A stretch of 33,067 nt of DNA from an uncultured Hungatella sp. (GTDB lineage: Bacteria > Bacillota > Clostridia > Lachnospirales > Lachnospiraceae): positions 1 to 33,067 of the forward strand of contig CAJUFP010000011.1 of the NCBI GenBank assembly GCA_910585645.1, read 5' to 3'. The notes beneath the pieces are model-generated. The model saw only the letters and a program-made list of their open reading frames with translations, had not been told where the DNA came from and did no database searches. How positions within the stretch are numbered: position 1 is the stretch's first letter; each line of letters opens with the position of its first letter. Below, piece by piece: positions 23,240 through 30,903 of the stretch. The position numbers were made by a program, and so were the translations under genes.

Positions 23240-24985
23240 TTATTCCACATCCTGGAGAGCTGCAACTCCCTCTTCCCCGGTGCGGACTTTCACTACATTG
23301 TCCACACGGTAGACAAAGATCTTGCCGTCTCCGATATGCCCGGTATAGAGGGCTTTTTTGGCAGTCTCAATAACCATTTTCACAGGGATGTTTGCCACAA
23401 TGACTTCCACTTTCACTTTAGGCAGCAGGGTGGCGTCCATCTCCACGCCTCTGTATTTTTCTCCGGCTCCTTTCTGGATGCCGCATCCCATAACCTGTGT
23501 GACCGTCATGCCGGTAACGCCGATATCGTTCATGGCTTTTTTCAGCGCGTCATACCGGGCCAGCTTGGCGATGACAGCTACCTTGTAGATGCCCGAAGAC
23601 GGCACGGAGGCCTGCTCTGCTGTGACAGAAGGGCTTTTAAGGATGTCGGAGGCGGCATCGTGATCCCCGATTCCCAGATTGGTGTTTTCATTGACATCCA
23701 TGGTCATGGTGTTGGCGATATCCATAATGCTGAATCCGGCGTAGGCCGAAGGCAGTCCGTGCTCCGTGGGATCCAGGCCCACCACTTCCTCCTCCTCACT
23801 GACCCGCAGGCCGATAAGGGCCCGGATGATGAGGAAGGCAGCGGTCATGGTCACGCCGGTCCAGATGAGGACGGAGACAATGCCCAGGAGCTGTTTTCCC
23901 AGAAGGGAGAAACCGCCGCCGTAGAACAGGCCGGTCAGGGTGTCGTTGCCCGGGGCCGCGGTGGTGGCAAAGAGGCCCACAGCCACGGTGCCCCAGACGC
24001 CGTTGCAGAAATGGACGGCCACAGCGCCCACAGGGTCATCCACATGGATCACATGGTCCAGAAACCACACGCCGAAGACCACCAGAAGCCCGGCCACAGC
24101 GCCGATGATCAGGGAGCCCAGCACATCGGTGACATCGCAGGGGGCGGTGATGGCCACCAGGCCGGCCAGAGACGCGTTGAGGCACATGGAGATATCCGGT
24201 TTGCCGTACCGCGCCCAGGTAAATACCATACAGACCACAGTGGCTATGGCAGGAGCCACTGTGGTGGTGACAAAGATGGAACCTAACTGCTCCACACTGG
24301 TGGCCGCGGCGCCGTTGAACCCGTACCAGCCAAGCCAAAGGATAAAGCATCCCAGGCAGCCCAGAGGAAGATTGTGACCGGGGAAGGCATTGACCTTCAT
24401 GACCCTGCCCTTTTCGTCTCTGACAAATTTGCCGATGCGGGGGCCTAAAAGCCATGCGCCGATAAGGGCAGTGAAGCCGCCTACCATGTGGATGGCGCAG
24501 GAGCCGGCAAAGTCGTGGAAGCCCAGACGGGACAGCCAGCCGCCGCCCCAGATCCAGTGGGCCTCAATGGGGTAGATCACCGCGGATATGACGGCGGAGT
24601 AGATACAGTAGGATATAAATTTGGTGCGCTCAGCCATGGCTCCGGACACGATGGTGGCGGTTGTGGCGCAGAACACCAGGTTGAACACAAAATTGGACCA
24701 GTCAAAACTCTCATAGGATGTAAAGATATCAAAGCCCGGTTTTCCCATGAAACCCAACAGATCCTCCCCTAAAAGAAGGCCGAAGCCCAGGAAGATAAAC
24801 ACGATAGTTCCGATACAGAAGTCCATCAGGTTTTTCATCAGGATATTTCCGGTATTTTTCGCCCTTGTAAAGCCGGCCTCCACCATGGCAAAGCCAGCCT
24901 GCATCCAAAATACCAGGGCGGCGCCCATAAGGAACCAGACGGCAAACAGCCGGCTGTTTACAGCGGTTAAGATCTCATTGTTCAT
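23240..24985 (-). CDS. amt: Ammonium transporter (Amt) fused to a PII signalling domain
   Basis: This 581-residue protein combines a transporter and its regulator. Residues 1-395 are Amt, with about eleven membrane helices. They carry AGFAMVEAGFTRAKN, the twin pore histidines His166 (SCAIHMVGG) and His325 (AVAVHFCNG), and GWYGFNGAA. A charged linker (about 396-465) leads to a complete PII (GlnB-like) domain at about 466-581: VAVIAKLARYDALKKAMNDIGVTG, the T-loop CGIQKGAGEKYRG, LPKVKVEVIV and GDGKIFVYRVDNVVKVRTGE. The Tyr that GlnB proteins use for uridylylation (Tyr51) is Met516 here, while the preceding conserved Tyr (Tyr511) is kept. The domain is therefore probably controlled by ligand binding (ATP/ADP/2-oxoglutarate) only. 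The start follows AGGAGGAAGTATT on the minus strand; an earlier in-frame ATG at 25030 lacks one. A stand-alone glnB is not adjacent. Confidence 0.93.
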   Translation of the reverse strand: MNNEILTAVNSRLFAVWFLMGAALVFWMQAGFAMVEAGFTRAKNTGNILMKNLMDFCIGTIVFIFLGFGLLLGEDLLGFMGKPGFDIFTSYESFDWSNFVFNLVFCATTATIVSGAMAERTKFISYCIYSAVISAVIYPIEAHWIWGGGWLSRLGFHDFAGSCAIHMVGGFTALIGAWLLGPRIGKFVRDEKGRVMKVNAFPGHNLPLGCLGCFILWLGWYGFNGAAATSVEQLGSIFVTTTVAPAIATVVCMVFTWARYGKPDISMCLNASLAGLVAITAPCDVTDVLGSLIIGAVAGLLVVFGVWFLDHVIHVDDPVGAVAVHFCNGVWGTVAVGLFATTAAPGNDTLTGLFYGGGFSLLGKQLLGIVSVLIWTGVTMTAAFLIIRALIGLRVSEEEEVVGLDPTEHGLPSAYAGFSIMDIANTMTMDVNENTNLGIGDHDAASDILKSPSVTAEQASVPSSGIYKVAVIAKLARYDALKKAMNDIGVTGMTVTQVMGCGIQKGAGEKYRGVEMDATLLPKVKVEVIVANIPVKMVIETAKKALYTGHIGDGKIFVYRVDNVVKVRTGEEGVAALQDVE

Positions 24986-25069
24986 AATACTTCCTCCTTT
25001 TCGCGGAAAATGGTATTGCTGCAAGATCACGCTTCCCGGGGGCGTTTTGCTCCATGGCTTACATGAAAC

Positions 25070-25111
25070 AAAAAAGGAGATCCAAGCGGGAAAGCCGCCT
25101 AAATCTCCTTT
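25070..25111 (-). terminator. Terminator-like hairpin in the amt leader (possible attenuator)
   Basis: On the minus strand AAAGGAGAT pairs with ATCTCCTTT (9 bp; plus-strand 25103-25111 and 25073-25081). An inner GCGG/CCGC stem extends it, and the descending arm runs into a T-run of six or more. It begins only about a dozen bases after the predicted -10 box and about 85 bases before the start codon. It should stop most transcripts unless overridden. Confidence 0.7.
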
Positions 25112-25123
25112 GATTTACCGCCT

Positions 25124-25151
25124 ATTATACGCCTGCTGACGGAAAAGTCAA
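25124..25151 (-). promoter_or_regulatory. Sigma-70-type promoter of amt
   Basis: Minus-strand TTGACT (25151-25146), a 16-bp spacer and TATAAT (25129-25124). It lies about 140 bases upstream of the amt start, with the leader hairpin in between. Confidence 0.8.
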
Positions 25152-25320
25152 TTGTGTGAACGCCTAAAAGAAAGTGGAATTTTATAGAAAATTTTTTGAA
25201 TTTTTACTAATTATCAGATTCAAAGGGATTCTGCAAAACAGTCCTTGCCCTAAAGCAGCCGTGAGCGTTAAAATTATATCAATTCTGTCGGGGTTTTTTG
25301 CTAAGTTTTCCAGAAAAGTT

Positions 25321-25349
25321 TTGACTTGTATTTCCATTTGACTTATAAT
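25321..25349 (+). promoter_or_regulatory. Sigma-70-type promoter of the yicC operon
   Basis: TTGACT (25321-25326), a 17-bp spacer and TATAAT (25344-25349), about 38 bases before the yicC start. The -10 box overlaps an upstream ATG (25348), which therefore cannot be the true start. The stretch 25152-25320 is AT-rich and shows nothing else I recognise. Confidence 0.85.
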
Positions 25350-25386
25350 GAAAGGTATCTATGACGAAAGAGAGGCTGATCAACGG

Positions 25387-26265
25387 ATGATAAGGAGCAT
25401 GACAGGATTCGGCAGATGCGAGAAAGTCACGGAGCAGTACAAGATCTCGGTGGAGATGAAGGCAGTGAACCACCGGTATCTGGATCTTAGCATCAAGATG
25501 CCGAAAAGGTTCAATTATTTTGAATCCGGGGTCCGGGGCCTGTTAAAGACCTATATCCAGCGGGGAAAGGTGGATATCTTTATCAGCTATGAGGATTACA
25601 CAAAGGAAAAGCTGTGCCTGAAATACAACGAAAGTCTGGCGGCGGAATACGTCCAGTATTTTAAGCAGATGAGCGAGGCGTTTGCCATAGACAACGACAT
25701 GACCGCGGGCCTTCTGGCCAGGATGCCGGAGGTGCTGACCATGGAGCAGGAGCCGGAGGACGAGGACGCCATGTGGAAGCTTTTGTCCGAAGCCATCGAG
25801 GAGGCGGCGAAGCGGTTTGTGGAGAGCCGGACCGTGGAAGGGGAGAGCCTGAAAGCGGACCTTCTGGGCAAATTAAAGGCCATGGAAGACATGGTGGCCT
25901 GTGTGGAGCAGCGGACCCCGGCCATTGTGGCGGAGTACCAGGCAAGGCTGGAGGCAAAGGTGAAGGAGCTTTTGGGTACTAGCGGCATTGACGAGGGCCG
26001 TATTGTCACGGAGGTGACCATCTTTGCGGACAAGGTGTGCGTGGACGAGGAGATCGTGCGGCTAAAGAGCCACATCAGCCACATGGAGAGCGACCTTGTG
26101 AACGGAGGCGGCGTTGGGAGGAAGCTGGATTTTCTGGCCCAGGAGATGAACCGGGAGGCAAACACCATCCTGTCAAAGGCCAATGACCTTACGATCTCAG
26201 ACAAGGCCATTGCCCTGAAGACGGAGATCGAGAAGATCAGGGAACAGATACAAAATATTGAGTAG
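25387..26265 (+). CDS. yicC: YicC-family endoribonuclease
   Basis: This 292-residue protein starts MIRSMTGFGR, the family signature, and ends with the conserved ALKTEIEKIREQIQNIE. Middle and late blocks VEMKAVNHRYLDLSIKMP, GKVDIFISYED, RIVTEVTIFADKVCVDEEIVRLKSHI and GRKLDFLAQEMNREANTILSKAN are all present, and the length matches the family. YicC proteins are metal-dependent endoribonucleases implicated in RNA turnover and stationary-phase survival. ATG 25387 is chosen from the family start and because the promoter overlaps the earlier ATG. The ribosome site is weak. The gene heads the yicC-gmk-rpoZ cluster usual in Clostridia; the small remA gene often found between yicC and gmk is absent. 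Confidence 0.92.
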   Translation: MIRSMTGFGRCEKVTEQYKISVEMKAVNHRYLDLSIKMPKRFNYFESGVRGLLKTYIQRGKVDIFISYEDYTKEKLCLKYNESLAAEYVQYFKQMSEAFAIDNDMTAGLLARMPEVLTMEQEPEDEDAMWKLLSEAIEEAAKRFVESRTVEGESLKADLLGKLKAMEDMVACVEQRTPAIVAEYQARLEAKVKELLGTSGIDEGRIVTEVTIFADKVCVDEEIVRLKSHISHMESDLVNGGGVGRKLDFLAQEMNREANTILSKANDLTISDKAIALKTEIEKIREQIQNIE

Positions 26266-26280
26266 GAGCTTATATACGAC

Positions 26281-26901
26281 ATGAGTGATCAGGGAATCTT
26301 AGCGGTGGTATCCGGTTTTTCCGGGGCGGGGAAGGGAACCCTTATGAAAGCCCTTCTGGAAAAGCACCACAATTACGCGCTGTCCATTTCCGCCACCACC
26401 AGAGAACCCCGGGAGGGGGAGCGGGACGGGCGGGAATACTTTTTTGTGACCAGGGAGAAGTTTGAGGAGATGATACGGGAGGGGGAGCTGATTGAACACG
26501 CTCAGTATGTGAACAATTATTACGGCACTCCCAGGCAGTATGTGTTTCAGCAGATGGCTGACGGGCGGGACGTGATCCTGGAGATCGAGATCCAGGGGGC
26601 GTTAAAGATCAAGGAGCGGTTTCCCGAAGCGCTGCTGATTTTTGTGATGCCTCCCAGCGCCGACGAGCTGAAACGAAGGCTGATGGGCCGGGGAACCGAG
26701 TCCATGGAGGTTATTGACAGGAGGATGCACCGGGCAGCCGAGGAGGCGGCGGGCATCACGTCCTACGACTACATTTTGATCAACGACGCGCTGGATACCT
26801 GCGTGGAGGAGATGCACCAGCTGATCCAGACCCAGCATAAAAAGGTCAGCCAGAATCTGGACTTTATTGAACAGATGCAGTCAGAGCTTAAGGCCATGTA
26901 A
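26281..26901 (+). CDS. gmk: Guanylate kinase
   Basis: This 206-residue enzyme phosphorylates GMP to GDP with ATP. It has the P-loop VVSGFSGAGKGTL (Lys18), and the GMP-binding block SATTREPREGERDGREYFF is intact. ELIEHAQYVNNYYGTP and VILEIEIQGALKIKERFP follow, as do the lid arginines and YDYILINDALD near the end. Length and motif spacing are standard. It starts 15 bases after yicC and is followed 25 bases later by rpoZ. GAGCTTATATACGAC before the ATG holds only a weak ribosome site, suggesting some coupling to yicC. Confidence 0.96.
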   Translation: MSDQGILAVVSGFSGAGKGTLMKALLEKHHNYALSISATTREPREGERDGREYFFVTREKFEEMIREGELIEHAQYVNNYYGTPRQYVFQQMADGRDVILEIEIQGALKIKERFPEALLIFVMPPSADELKRRLMGRGTESMEVIDRRMHRAAEEAAGITSYDYILINDALDTCVEEMHQLIQTQHKKVSQNLDFIEQMQSELKAM

Positions 26902-26926
26902 ATTTAAGAAAGCGAGGAGACCAGAC

Positions 26927-27331
26927 ATGTTACATCCATCATACACAGATTTGATCAACGCGGTAAACAGCGGGGTGGAGCCAGGGGAGGAGCCGGTGGT
27001 GCAGAGCCGCTATTCCATCGTCATCGCCACGGCCAAGAGGGCCAGACAGCTGATCGCGGGGGAGGAGCCTATGGTGCCTCACGCCTACAATAAAAAGCCG
27101 CTGTCCGTGGCTGTGGAGGAGCTGTACGAGTCCAAGGTAAAGATCTTAAGCGAGGATGATGCCAAAGAGGAGGAGATCCTGCTTGCGGGCGAGGAATCGG
27201 GAATGTGGGAGGACGGGGAAGATCCGGAGGGCCCGGAAAACCTGCAGGACGGTCCGGATAGTTCGGAAAACCTGCAGGACGGTTCGGATGACCCGGAAAG
27301 CCCGGAAGGCCTGCAGGATAAGGAGGCCTAG
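26927..27331 (+). CDS. rpoZ: RNA polymerase omega subunit with acidic repeat tail
   Basis: This 134-residue protein carries the omega core in its first 75 residues: MLHPSYTDLINAVN, the SRYSIVIATAKRARQLI block that contacts the beta' subunit, and LSVAVEELYESKVKI. Omega helps assemble and stabilise RNA polymerase. Firmicute omegas usually end soon after this. Here about 55 extra residues follow, strongly acidic and with a repeated ENLQDG.DDPES-type unit encoded by 30-bp tandem repeats (27234-27310). The ATG follows GAGGAGACCAGAC. A longer open frame from 26867 overlaps gmk and is not the start. The position after gmk supports the call. Confidence 0.9.
   Translation: MLHPSYTDLINAVNSGVEPGEEPVVQSRYSIVIATAKRARQLIAGEEPMVPHAYNKKPLSVAVEELYESKVKILSEDDAKEEEILLAGEESGMWEDGEDPEGPENLQDGPDSSENLQDGSDDPESPEGLQDKEA
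27234..27316 (+). repeat. 30-bp tandem repeats in the rpoZ tail
   Basis: CGGAAAACCTGCAGGACGG recurs at 27234 and 27264, and a third, shortened unit starts at 27294 (CGGAAAG...GGCCTGCAGGA). They encode an acidic, probably disordered tail. Confidence 0.8.
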
Positions 27332-27344
27332 AGGGTGTCTGAAA

Positions 27345-27480
27345 ATTGCTTTCTGACAGATGTGCGTCACAGTTTGTGGGAGATTTGGCCCGAATGAAGG
27401 AGGCGTAGTGGACTGCGTTGACTGAATGAGGACCAAATATACCACAAAGTGGGGCGTACAGATGGCGGGAATGAAAAGGA
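27345..27480. repeat. Imperfect inverted-repeat structure in the rpoZ-rimO gap
   Basis: TTTGTGG...ATTTGG (27373-27388) pairs with CCAAAT...CCACAAA (27433-27448), separated by a small internal bulge. Weaker complementarity continues outward (GATGTGCGTCAC with GTGGGGCGTACAGAT). No open frame of note runs through it. It could be a dispersed element or a structured RNA. Confidence 0.45.
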
Positions 27481-27550
27481 GCAAAGGAAGGGTGAACGGG
27501 TTCATGCCGCGGGGACGGAGGGACCATATTTTGATACGCTCCGGGAAGGA

Positions 27551-27583
27551 AGCCGTCTCAACAGATAGGAGATGGCTTTTCTT
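27551..27583 (+). terminator. Probable terminator of the yicC-gmk-rpoZ transcript
   Basis: AGCCGTCTC (27551-27559) pairs with GAGATGGCT (27569-27577, one G-T pair), followed by TTTCTT. It is about 220 bases beyond rpoZ. Confidence 0.5.
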
Positions 27584-27615
27584 GCAGAGAGAGCCGTGAT
27601 GGAAACCAGTTACTG

Positions 27616-27644
27616 TTGTATTTAATGAACGCGTTCAATACATT
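27616..27644 (+). promoter_or_regulatory. Candidate rimO promoter with palindrome in the spacer
   Basis: TTGTAT (27616-27621), a 17-bp spacer and TACATT (27639-27644) form a moderate promoter. The perfect 12-bp palindrome TGAACGCGTTCA (27626-27637) fills the spacer, where a repressor could block polymerase. Confidence 0.35.
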
Positions 27645-27674
27645 TGACGCGCATGGAGGAGATCAGACGATTTG

Positions 27675-29012
27675 ATGAAGATACTTTGTGTTTCCCTTGG
27701 CTGCGATAAGAACCTGGTGGATACGGAGAAGATGCTGGGGCTTTTGAGGGCGGACGGGTACGAGTTTACGGACGACGAGGCCCAGGCGGATATTGTTCTG
27801 GTGAACACCTGCTGCTTTATCGGCGACGCCAAGGAGGAGAGCATCAATACCATCCTAGAGCTGGGGCAGTTAAAAGACTCCGGCAGATGCCGGGCGCTCA
27901 TCGTGGCAGGGTGTCTGGCCCAGAGATACCGGGATGAGATCATGGAGGAGATGCCTGAGGTGGACGCCTGTGTGGGAACCACAGCCTACGATCACATTGC
28001 CCAGGTGATCAGGGATGTGCTGGAGGGGAAAAAACAGCGGCATTTTATGGATGTGGACCGGCTGCCACAGGTAAAGGCTTCCAGGATCATGACTACAGGA
28101 GGCCACTACGCGTATTTGAAGATCGCCGAGGGGTGCGACAAGCGCTGCACCTACTGCGTGATCCCATACGTGCGGGGGCGGTATCGGAGCGTTCCCATGG
28201 AGGACCTTGTAAGGGAGGCCGGGGAGCTGGCAGGGGCCGGGGTGAAGGAGCTGATTTTGGTGGCCCAGGAAACCACGGTGTACGGGGTGGACCTGTACGG
28301 GGAGAAGATGCTTCCAAGGCTGCTCCATGAGCTTTGCCAGGTAGCGGGGATCCGGTGGATCAGGCTCTTGTACTGTTACCCGGAGGAGATCACCCCGGAG
28401 CTTATAGAGGCCATTAAGACCGAGGACAAGGTGTGCCATTACCTGGATATTCCCATCCAGCACGCCAGCGACAGGATCTTAAAGAGGATGGGGCGCAGGA
28501 CTGACCAGAGGCAGCTTAGGAGTATCATCAGCCTGCTGCGGAGAGAGATCCCGGATATGGCCCTTCGAACCACCCTGATCTCCGGTTTTCCCGGGGAGAC
28601 GAAAGAGGATCACGAGACGCTGATGGAGTTTGTGGACGAGATGGAGTTTGAGCGCCTTGGGGTGTTTGCCTACTCCCAGGAGGAGGACACGCCGGCCGCC
28701 GGGTTTGAGGACCAGGTGGACGACGAGGTAAAGGAGGAGCGGCGGGGAGAGCTGATGGAGCTGCAGCAGGACATTTCCCTGGAGCGATCCGTGGCCATGG
28801 AAGGCCGCGTCCTGGAGGTCCTCATCGAGGGCAAGGTGGCTGACGAGAACGTCTATGTGGGCCGCACCTACATGGACGCCCCGGGAGTGGACGGGCTGGT
28901 GTTTGTAAACACCGGGGAGAATCTGATGTCCGGGGATTTTGTCCGGGTCAAGGTGACTGGGGCTCTGGAATATGATCTGATAGGAGAGATATGTGATGAA
29001 TCTGCCAAATAA
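27675..29012 (+). CDS. rimO: Ribosomal protein uS12 methylthiotransferase RimO
   Basis: This 445-residue radical-SAM enzyme adds a methylthio group to an Asp of ribosomal protein S12. The N-terminal UPF0004 domain starts MKILCVSLGCDKNLVDTEKM, characteristic of RimO rather than MiaB. Further cluster cysteines lie in VNTCCF and AGCLAQRY. The radical-SAM CxxxCxxC is CDKRCTYC (Cys154, Cys158, Cys161). PIQHASDRILKRMGR and TTLISGFPGET follow, and a C-terminal TRAM domain (about 375-440) ends the protein. TTG 27672 would be better spaced from GGAGGAG, so the start could be one codon earlier. It overlaps pgsA by 17 bases. Confidence 0.95.
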   Translation: MKILCVSLGCDKNLVDTEKMLGLLRADGYEFTDDEAQADIVLVNTCCFIGDAKEESINTILELGQLKDSGRCRALIVAGCLAQRYRDEIMEEMPEVDACVGTTAYDHIAQVIRDVLEGKKQRHFMDVDRLPQVKASRIMTTGGHYAYLKIAEGCDKRCTYCVIPYVRGRYRSVPMEDLVREAGELAGAGVKELILVAQETTVYGVDLYGEKMLPRLLHELCQVAGIRWIRLLYCYPEEITPELIEAIKTEDKVCHYLDIPIQHASDRILKRMGRRTDQRQLRSIISLLRREIPDMALRTTLISGFPGETKEDHETLMEFVDEMEFERLGVFAYSQEEDTPAAGFEDQVDDEVKEERRGELMELQQDISLERSVAMEGRVLEVLIEGKVADENVYVGRTYMDAPGVDGLVFVNTGENLMSGDFVRVKVTGALEYDLIGEICDESAK

Positions 29013-29538
29013 ACTGACGGTTCTTAGGGTACTTTTGATCCCCTTCTTTGTGGCAGCCCTTTTGTGGGACCATGGGGAGAATATGACGCTGCGGTATGTG
29101 GCCGCGGCAATCTTTATCGTCGCCAGCCTGACGGACCTTCTGGACGGAAAGATCGCCAGAAAATACAACCTGGTGACGAATTTCGGAAAATTTATGGACC
29201 CTCTGGCGGACAAGCTTCTGGTGTGCTCTGCCCTCATCTGCCTGATCGAGCTGGGGGATATACCGGCGTGGATGGTGATTGTCATCATCAGCCGGGAGTT
29301 TATCATCAGCGGGTTTCGGCTGGTGGCCTCGGACAACGGGGTGGTCATCGCGGCCAGCTACTGGGGCAAGTTTAAGACCACCTTCCAGATGATCGCCGTG
29401 GTCCTGCTGATCGTGGGGATCGAGTCTATGGCCGTGGTGACCAACGGGTGTCTGTGGATCGCCGTGGTTCTGACCGTGGTGTCCCTGGTTGATTACATTA
29501 TGAAAAATCACAAGGTTTTGACAGAAGGGAGTATGTGA
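28996..29538 (+). CDS. pgsA: CDP-diacylglycerol-glycerol-3-phosphate 3-phosphatidyltransferase
   Basis: This 180-residue membrane enzyme makes phosphatidylglycerol phosphate, the first committed step to phosphatidylglycerol. It starts MNLPNKLTVLRVLLIPFF. It carries the full CDP-alcohol phosphotransferase motif D-x2-D-G-x2-A-R-x8-G-x3-D-x3-D in SLTDLLDGKIARKYN to GKFMDPLADK. About four to six membrane segments are visible. AGGAGAGATATGTG precedes the ATG, and a GTG directly upstream is an alternative start. It lies between rimO (17-base overlap) and cinA (one base gap), a tight operon common in Firmicutes. Confidence 0.95.
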   Translation: MNLPNKLTVLRVLLIPFFVAALLWDHGENMTLRYVAAAIFIVASLTDLLDGKIARKYNLVTNFGKFMDPLADKLLVCSALICLIELGDIPAWMVIVIISREFIISGFRLVASDNGVVIAASYWGKFKTTFQMIAVVLLIVGIESMAVVTNGCLWIAVVLTVVSLVDYIMKNHKVLTEGSM

Positions 29539-29539
29539 C

Positions 29540-30787
29540 ATGGTAGTTGAGCTGTTGAGCGTGGGGACGGAACTTCTCCTGGGGAGCATTGTCAACACCA
29601 ACGCCCAGTTTCTGGCCGAGAAGTGCGCGCGTTTGGGGCTGTCCGTGTTTTGCCAGACCGTGGTTGGGGATAACCCGGGGCGGCTTAGGCAGGCCGTGGA
29701 TACGGCGGTTTCCAGGTCGGATATGGTTATCCTTACAGGAGGGCTGGGGCCTACGGAGGATGATCTGACCAAGGAGACCTGCGCCCAGGTCTTTGGGTGG
29801 CCATTGGTGGAAGACGGTCACACCAGGGAGCGGATCCAGGGATTTTTTAAGAACGGCATCTACAAGGAGATCCCGGAGAACAACTGGAAGCAGGCCATGA
29901 TCCCCCAGGGCGCTCTGGTCCTTGACAATGACAACGGCACGGCTCCGGGGCTTATTATGGAAAAGGACGAAAAGCGGCTGATCCTGCTGCCGGGGCCTCC
30001 CAATGAGATGATCCCCCTGTTTAACAACCAGGTGGAGCCGTACCTTCGGAAGCTGAGACCGGGATTTCTGGTGTCCAGGATGGTGAAAGTCTGCGGCGTG
30101 GGGGAGAGCCAGGTGGAGGATACGCTTCTGGATCTGATCGACGGCCAGTCAAATCCTACCATCGCCACCTACGCCAAGACCGGAGAAGTCCACGTGCGGG
30201 TAACCGCTTCGGCCCCGGACGAGGAGACGGCGGAGAAGCTTATAAAACCTGTGGTGAAGGAGATAAAAAGACGGCTGGGCAGGGCCGTGTATTCGGTGAA
30301 GGAGGAGGAGACTCTGGAGATGGCCCTGGTGCGGCTTTTAAAGAAGCATGAGCTGACTGTGGCCACGGCGGAGTCCTGCACCGGCGGCCTGGTGGCGTCC
30401 CGGATCGTCAATGTGCCCGGCGCGTCGGACGTGTTCAAAGAAGGGTTTGTGACCTACTCCAACAAGGCCAAGAGAAAGCACCTGGATGTGAGCAAGGGTA
30501 CTCTGAAAAAGTACGGCGCGGTCAGCAGCCAGACAGCCAGGGAGATGGCCATCGGCGGTGCTTTTGCCACGGACTCGGATGTGTGCGTGTCCGTCACCGG
30601 GATCGCCGGGCCTGACGGAGGCACGGAGGAGAAACCGGTGGGCCTGGTGTACATGGCCTGCTGCTTTAAGGATAAAGTGACGGTTGAGAAGTACCAGTTT
30701 AAGGGGAACCGGGATAAGGTGAGGGAACACGCCGCGGTTCGGGCTCTGGATCTGGTAAGGCGGACCGTGTTGGAGAATTGCGAGTAG
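29540..30787 (+). CDS. cinA: CinA-family protein (nicotinamide-nucleotide amidohydrolase-like)
   Basis: This 415-residue protein has two domains. The N-terminal MoCF-like domain (about 1-170) begins VELLSVGTELLLGSIVNTNAQFLAEK and includes LTGGLGPTEDDLTKE and LLPGPPNEM. The C-terminal CinA domain carries TVATAESCTGGLVASRI (Ser279/Cys280 region) and VCVSVTGIAGPDGGTEEKPVG. CinA proteins deamidate nicotinamide mononucleotide to recycle pyridine nucleotides and are linked to competence in some Firmicutes. GAAGGGAGTATGTGAC supplies the ribosome site. recA, a frequent neighbour of cinA, does not follow here. Confidence 0.95.
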   Translation: MVVELLSVGTELLLGSIVNTNAQFLAEKCARLGLSVFCQTVVGDNPGRLRQAVDTAVSRSDMVILTGGLGPTEDDLTKETCAQVFGWPLVEDGHTRERIQGFFKNGIYKEIPENNWKQAMIPQGALVLDNDNGTAPGLIMEKDEKRLILLPGPPNEMIPLFNNQVEPYLRKLRPGFLVSRMVKVCGVGESQVEDTLLDLIDGQSNPTIATYAKTGEVHVRVTASAPDEETAEKLIKPVVKEIKRRLGRAVYSVKEEETLEMALVRLLKKHELTVATAESCTGGLVASRIVNVPGASDVFKEGFVTYSNKAKRKHLDVSKGTLKKYGAVSSQTAREMAIGGAFATDSDVCVSVTGIAGPDGGTEEKPVGLVYMACCFKDKVTVEKYQFKGNRDKVREHAAVRALDLVRRTVLENCE

Positions 30788-30792
30788 GATCG

Positions 30793-30894
30793 AAAAAGGC
30801 GCCGGAGGCAGTGTTGACAGGTACGCGGCTTTGCGCGGCGGGATGGGCAAGGTGTGACGGGAAAAGGCGCCGGAGACAGGCGTTGTTGACAGGG
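30793..30894 (+). repeat. Imperfect direct repeat downstream of cinA
   Basis: A block reading AAAAGGCGCCGGAG followed by GTTGACAGG occurs twice, at about 30795-30821 and 30861-30893, about 66-70 bases apart. It sits between cinA and the likely start of the next gene. The TTGACA could serve as a -35 box, but no -10 was found at a suitable distance. Confidence 0.5.
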
Positions 30895-30903
30895 GGTAGG
30901 GAT

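Noticed and set aside
23336..24286. Long plus-strand open frame opposite the ammonium transporter
   Set aside because: Antisense to a well-supported gene; the His/Gly-rich translation is typical of a shadow frame.
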